A stretch of DNA of 7,802 nucleotides from an uncultured bacterium (GTDB lineage Bacteria; Cyanobacteriota; Vampirovibrionia; Gastranaerophilales; Gastranaerophilaceae), in assembly GCA_947169755.1 (NCBI GenBank), contig CAMVQX010000075.1, positions 1 to 7,802 on the forward strand, read 5' to 3'. This document shows, one piece after another, positions 5,800 to 7,802 of this stretch. Below the pieces are notes generated by a model. That model was not told the DNA's origin, made no database searches, and saw nothing but the letters and a program-made list of their open reading frames with translations. A program made the translations under genes and the position numbers. Position 1 is the stretch's first letter. Each line of letters opens with the position of its first letter.

Positions 5800-6180
5800 T
5801 TAGGGAGCACGGGTATAAATTGCATTTTTCAAATTTGGAGATATATTGTGAGAAATGCAAGTAGGATATATTGAATTGTCAATAATATAGTTATCCGAAA
5901 TAATTAAATCAGAATTTGCTTTATCAAAACTCCCCAAACCGCAATTTTGATTTTTATTTGACAGATTTGATATTTCGGTTCGGTTATTATTTTTTGAGAT
6001 TATGTAATGTTCTTCTCTTGAATTATTTATAAAATGAGTTTCTGATTTAGTTGTTGAAATATAATATTGTCCAGAGGAATTTTGCTCGATATAATCACAT
6101 GCAAAAGCATTGTTTGGTTGAAGAAACAATGCCAATATCAAATAAATAAAAACAACAAGTGATTTTATAAATCCTCTCAT
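5800..6180 (-). CDS. Small secreted Asn-rich protein of unknown function
   Basis: The protein has 126 residues with a clear signal peptide: MRGFIK, a hydrophobic core (about 7-20) and an AFA cleavage box at 25-27, giving a mature protein beginning at Cys28. The context A-F-A-C does not fit a lipobox, so signal peptidase I cleavage is favoured. The mature part is polar, rich in Asn, Ser and Ile/Tyr, and has three cysteines (28, 80, 108). I recognise no domain. The ATG at 6178-6180 is preceded only by GGGGC directly against the start, so translation initiation is not well explained. A perfect 12-bp palindrome (6195-6206) lies 14 nt upstream. It stands 70 nt after the NTF2-like gene and 92 nt before the OadG-like gene in the same orientation; co-transcription with either is possible but unproven. 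Confidence 0.66.
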   Translation of the reverse strand: MRGFIKSLVVFIYLILALFLQPNNAFACDYIEQNSSGQYYISTTKSETHFINNSREEHYIISKNNNRTEISNLSNKNQNCGLGSFDKANSDLIISDNYIIDNSIYPTCISHNISPNLKNAIYTRAP

Positions 6181-6250
6181 GCCCCAATATTAACACAAAA
6201 TTTTGTTAAATAAAAAGGCAAAAGTTAAATTTCGGTTTTTATATTATATA

Positions 6251-6628
6251 TTATTTCCCTGATAAAGTGTCATAAACTTTGGCAACGATTTTCCATTCTC
6301 CGTTGATTTTATTCAGGTTTAAAATATCTGTGAATTTATATCCATGCCAGTTATCTTCAATTACTTGAACAACTGCAATTGTTTTTTCTAACATTAAAAT
6401 ATCAATTCTTGAAATGTAATCGTCTTTACATGCACCAAATGTATCAATAGTTTTGTAAAATTCTTCTATTGGTCCTGATTGATAAGTTTTTTCATTTAGT
6501 TGACCGAAAAAGCAAGCTTTTTCATAAAAATACGGTTTAACAATTTCGCTTTTACCTGCTTTTACTGCTTCACAAAATTTCATTGCAACCTGCTCTACTG
6601 CATTATATTCTTTAATATCGTCTCTCAT
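6251..6628 (-). CDS. NTF2-like (SnoaL/lumazine-binding-like) protein
   Basis: The protein has 125 residues from the chosen start. It opens with an acidic helix (MRDDIKEYNAVEQVAMKFCE), continues with 'AGKSEIVKPYFYEKACFFGQ' and a central helix 'GPIEEFYKTID', and ends with paired strands (IAVVQVIEDNW..., TDILNLNKINGEWKIVAKVY). The closing 'F-x-D-x-L-x-L-x-K-x-x-x-x-W-[KR]-I-V-x-K-V' is the hallmark of the cone-shaped NTF2-like fold, close to the putative lumazine-binding subgroup. Such proteins bind small ligands or act as small hydrolases or isomerases; the activity here cannot be inferred. The start at 6626-6628 is preferred over the in-frame ATG at 6685 because AAAGGAA lies 6 nt before it, and because the longer N-terminus would overlap the promoter at 6657-6685. 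It is probably cytoplasmic, as no signal peptide is seen. Confidence 0.8.
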   Translation of the reverse strand: MRDDIKEYNAVEQVAMKFCEAVKAGKSEIVKPYFYEKACFFGQLNEKTYQSGPIEEFYKTIDTFGACKDDYISRIDILMLEKTIAVVQVIEDNWHGYKFTDILNLNKINGEWKIVAKVYDTLSGK

Positions 6629-6656
6629 TTTATGTTCCTTTCTTTTTAACTTTATT

Positions 6657-6685
6657 ATGATATATTGTTCGTAACAAATAAACAA
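6657..6685 (-). promoter_or_regulatory. Promoter for the NTF2-like gene, with internal palindrome
   Basis: On the minus strand TTGTTT (6680-6685), a 17-nt spacer and TATCAT (6657-6662) fit a sigma-70-type promoter, with transcription starting around 6649. The spacer contains a perfect interrupted palindrome TTGTT-CGT-AACAA at 6665-6677, well placed for a repressor. Confidence 0.45.
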
Positions 6686-6733
6686 GTGTCCTGATAATTT
6701 AACGAACTAACAAAATGCTAATAATTTTAATAG

Positions 6734-6739
6734 TATAAT
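6734..6739 (+). promoter_or_regulatory. -10 box (TATAAT) before the response-regulator stub
   Basis: A perfect TATAAT within TAGTATAAT lies 6 nt before the ATG at 6746, which places the expected transcript start at or next to the A of the ATG. No -35 box or ribosome-binding site is seen. Confidence 0.4.
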
Positions 6740-6745
6740 AAATTT

Positions 6746-6826
6746 ATGAGCATAAAAGATGCAAAAATACTTGTTGTTGAAGATGAATTGATATTTAAAG
6801 TATACATTTGGGAATCTACAAGTTAA
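6746..6826 (+). pseudogene. N-terminal stub of a response-regulator receiver domain
   Basis: An ATG opens a 26-codon frame, MSIKDAKILVVEDE followed by LIFKVYIWESTS and TAA. The first 14 residues are a near-ideal start of a CheY-like receiver domain: strand 1 (KILVV) and the acidic E-D-E that binds Mg2+. After about residue 18 the family pattern is lost. The phospho-acceptor Asp (normally near residue 55) and the rest of the domain are absent. The bases after the stop (6827-6898) give no continuation in any frame that I recognise. It is best read as a decayed or deletion-truncated gene. Its start region, with a perfect TATAAT 6 nt upstream and no Shine-Dalgarno site, is intact and would give a leaderless mRNA. 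A functional 26-residue peptide cannot be excluded. Confidence 0.55.
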
Positions 6827-6890
6827 TTTAAACGCACATTAAAGTTTTGTGCTAAAAACGAACCGATAAGAAAATTTTAATTCAAAATTC

Positions 6891-6917
6891 GTTTAATAAG
6901 GAGTACAACTCCTAAAC
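6891..6917 (-). terminator. Small hairpin at the 3' end of the DNA glycosylase gene
   Basis: AGGAGT (6899-6904), loop ACA and ACTCCT (6908-6913) form a 6-bp stem that overlaps the glycosylase stop codon at 6912-6914. Outer arms GTTTA (6891-6895) and TAAAC (6913-6917) can pair as well if four bases bulge. The following minus-strand sequence is T-rich (TTATTAAACGAATTTT). It may be a weak terminator. Confidence 0.35.
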
Positions 6918-7400
6918 TAGAACTTTCCATTCCATTATAAGTTTATTTAAGCTATATCTCGCATTAGCAGGGCTTGTTGAAGGCATTTTATGGTAATTAT
7001 ATTTCTCCAATAAGTCAGGAAAATATTTCTTAAACGCAGAATATGATTTATTCCCGTTTAAACAAATTGTCTTAATATTAGGGAATTTTTTCAACAAACC
7101 TTTAATGTCATTCGGTGTTTCGTTTTGAATATCAGAATCCAAGCTCCCCTTACGTTTGCAGGATTTTATTGTATCCCATAGTGCAATATTGTTTTTTAAT
7201 AAAGTTTTTAATTTTAAGTCATAATCGAATTTAGGCAGCTTTGGCTCATTACAAATAACACCCATAACCTTCCAAAACCTGTTTTGCGGATGAGCATAAT
7301 ATTGCTGTGCGTCCAAGGATTTTACCCCGGGCATTGAACCAAGTATAAGAATTTTGGAATTTATATCTATTGATGGCTTAAAACTCTTGCAGTTATTCAT
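6912..7400 (-). CDS. DNA-deoxyinosine (hypoxanthine) glycosylase, uracil-DNA glycosylase superfamily family 6
   Basis: The protein has 162 residues, the normal size. GSMPGVKSLDAQQYYAHPQN at 21-40 followed by RFWKVM is the signature opening of the hypoxanthine-DNA glycosylases (TIGR04274-type). Asn40 in HPQNRFW corresponds to the catalytic Asn of family 6. ALWDTIKSC (73-81), LNGNKSY (114-120) and PSTSPANARYS (140-150) follow in family order; the last is the DNA-intercalating/leucine-loop equivalent. The enzyme removes hypoxanthine (deaminated adenine) from DNA, leaving an abasic site for base excision repair. Its ATG at 7398-7400 lies inside the end of the patatin-like gene, giving the 8-nt overlap ATGAATAA, so it is very likely co-transcribed and translationally coupled. 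A mismatch-specific uracil glycosylase is the main alternative, but the motif order favours family 6. Confidence 0.87.
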   Translation of the reverse strand: MNNCKSFKPSIDINSKILILGSMPGVKSLDAQQYYAHPQNRFWKVMGVICNEPKLPKFDYDLKLKTLLKNNIALWDTIKSCKRKGSLDSDIQNETPNDIKGLLKKFPNIKTICLNGNKSYSAFKKYFPDLLEKYNYHKMPSTSPANARYSLNKLIMEWKVLV

Positions 7401-7802
7401 AAATATACTCTTTTATCTTAGAAAGATTATTATTACAATCTTTTACCCCTATGTCATAAATTGCTTGTAATTTATTCAGATTTTTTTCAACCCGTTGCAT
7501 TTTGATTTTTTCACTTGGTCTTAAAACGATTATTTTACCTTCCTTTTCGTATTTTTTTATTAAATTCAGGGTTTCATTATAATTAATGTAAGCATTTTTA
7601 GCAGTTTTTACAAATTTAGGGTATTTTTTGTAGACTAAACCGTAAGGCAGCAAAGATTTTGATTTTACGTAATCAGCAGGTCTTGTCTGTATAACAATAA
7701 TTTTTTCATAACCCATGTCAAGAGCTTTTTTAAAGGGAATCGGATCGGCAACAGCGCCATCCAGATATTTATTCCCGTTAATTTCTACTAAATTTGATAC
7801 AA
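7393..7802 (-). CDS. Patatin-like phospholipase, YjjU-type (partial; C-terminal 135 codons)
   Basis: The frame enters from the right edge and continues through the whole visible part: VSNLVEINGNKYLDGAVADP, then IPFKKALDMGYEKIIVIQTR. D-G-[AG]-x-x-D-x-[IV]-P is the catalytic-Asp motif of patatins (the Asp of the Ser-Asp dyad is about codon 14 of the visible part). It is followed, as in the E. coli YjjU-like branch, by 'A-x-x-x-G-Y-E-K-I-I-V-I-x-T-R'. The closing part 'IIVLRPSEKIKMQRVEKNLN...LQAIYDIGVKD' also matches that branch. The G-x-S-x-G nucleophile and the oxyanion loop lie beyond the window. Patatin-like proteins hydrolyse acyl esters of lipids; the physiological substrate is unknown. 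An ATG at 7714-7716 is internal and is not the start. The stop overlaps the DNA glycosylase start by 8 nt. Confidence 0.88.
   Translation of the reverse strand, partial: VSNLVEINGNKYLDGAVADPIPFKKALDMGYEKIIVIQTRPADYVKSKSLLPYGLVYKKYPKFVKTAKNAYINYNETLNLIKKYEKEGKIIVLRPSEKIKMQRVEKNLNKLQAIYDIGVKDCNNNLSKIKEYIYE

Noticed and set aside
5526..5864. Two plus-strand ORFs over the OadG-like gene
   Set aside because: Antisense shadows of a gene with a clear family pattern and ribosome-binding site.
6629..6685. N-terminal extension of the NTF2-like protein (19 extra residues)
   Set aside because: The extension overlaps a plausible promoter and is Lys/Ile-rich, unlike the family; AAAGGAA supports the ATG at 6626-6628.
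6834..6852. Inverted repeat GCACA-N9-TGTGC
   Set aside because: Only a 5-bp stem with a large loop and no neighbouring signal; within chance expectation.
1..7802. Mobile element, prophage, CRISPR array or tRNA
   Set aside because: No transposase, integrase, terminal inverted repeats, regularly spaced repeats or cloverleaf-like sequence was found on reading both strands.

Overview
The window is about 7.8 kb of AT-rich bacterial DNA (roughly 30% GC by eye) with short intergenic gaps, mostly clear Shine-Dalgarno sites, TATAAT-like -10 boxes and the standard code (TGA used as a stop, one GTG start). The gene mix (cell-surface O-acetylation pair, Na+-pump gamma-like subunit, P-type permease, Cys-rich flavoprotein) suggests a host-associated or anaerobic bacterium such as a Gastranaerophilales-like lineage or a low-GC Bacillota. 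Nothing in the window fixes the taxon, so that placement is weak inference.

Layout. (1) Bases 1-1570, minus strand: an AlgJ/AlgX-like DHHW protein, then the start of an MBOAT O-acyltransferase (AlgI type) with a 1-nt stop/start overlap. This is a probable surface polysaccharide O-acetylation unit behind a good promoter at 1625-1652. (2) Bases 1726-3418: a forward hexapeptide acetyltransferase meets a minus-strand pair tail to tail, 4 nt apart. The pair is a Cys-containing flavodoxin-family oxidoreductase followed by a maltose/galactoside-type acetyltransferase. (3) Bases 3419-3977: a decayed stretch without an intact gene. It holds a frameshifted relic of the TIGR04076 family on the minus strand, a C-terminal relic resembling a metallo-beta-lactamase-fold hydrolase on the plus strand, and a perfect 16-bp hairpin. 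(4) Bases 3978-5707, minus strand: a compact module of an OadG-like gamma subunit, an ArsB/NhaD-superfamily P-permease and a 50-residue single-span membrane protein that is easily missed. (5) Bases 5800-6628, minus strand: a small secreted Asn-rich protein of unknown function and an NTF2-like protein. (6) Bases 6746-6826, plus strand: a 26-codon stub of a response-regulator receiver domain with its own -10 box. (7) Bases 6912-7802, minus strand: a patatin-like phospholipase (5' end outside the window) overlapping by 8 nt a family-6 (hypoxanthine) DNA glycosylase.

How they work together: the two left-hand genes should act jointly, with MBOAT moving acetyl groups across the membrane and the DHHW protein handling them outside. 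The permease, gamma-like subunit and micro-protein look co-translated and may form one membrane complex. The other genes look like ordinary accessory or housekeeping functions. I see no phage, insertion sequence, CRISPR array, tRNA or rRNA. No clearly new system can be proven here. The OadG/permease/micro-protein module and the decayed loci are the parts most worth a second look.
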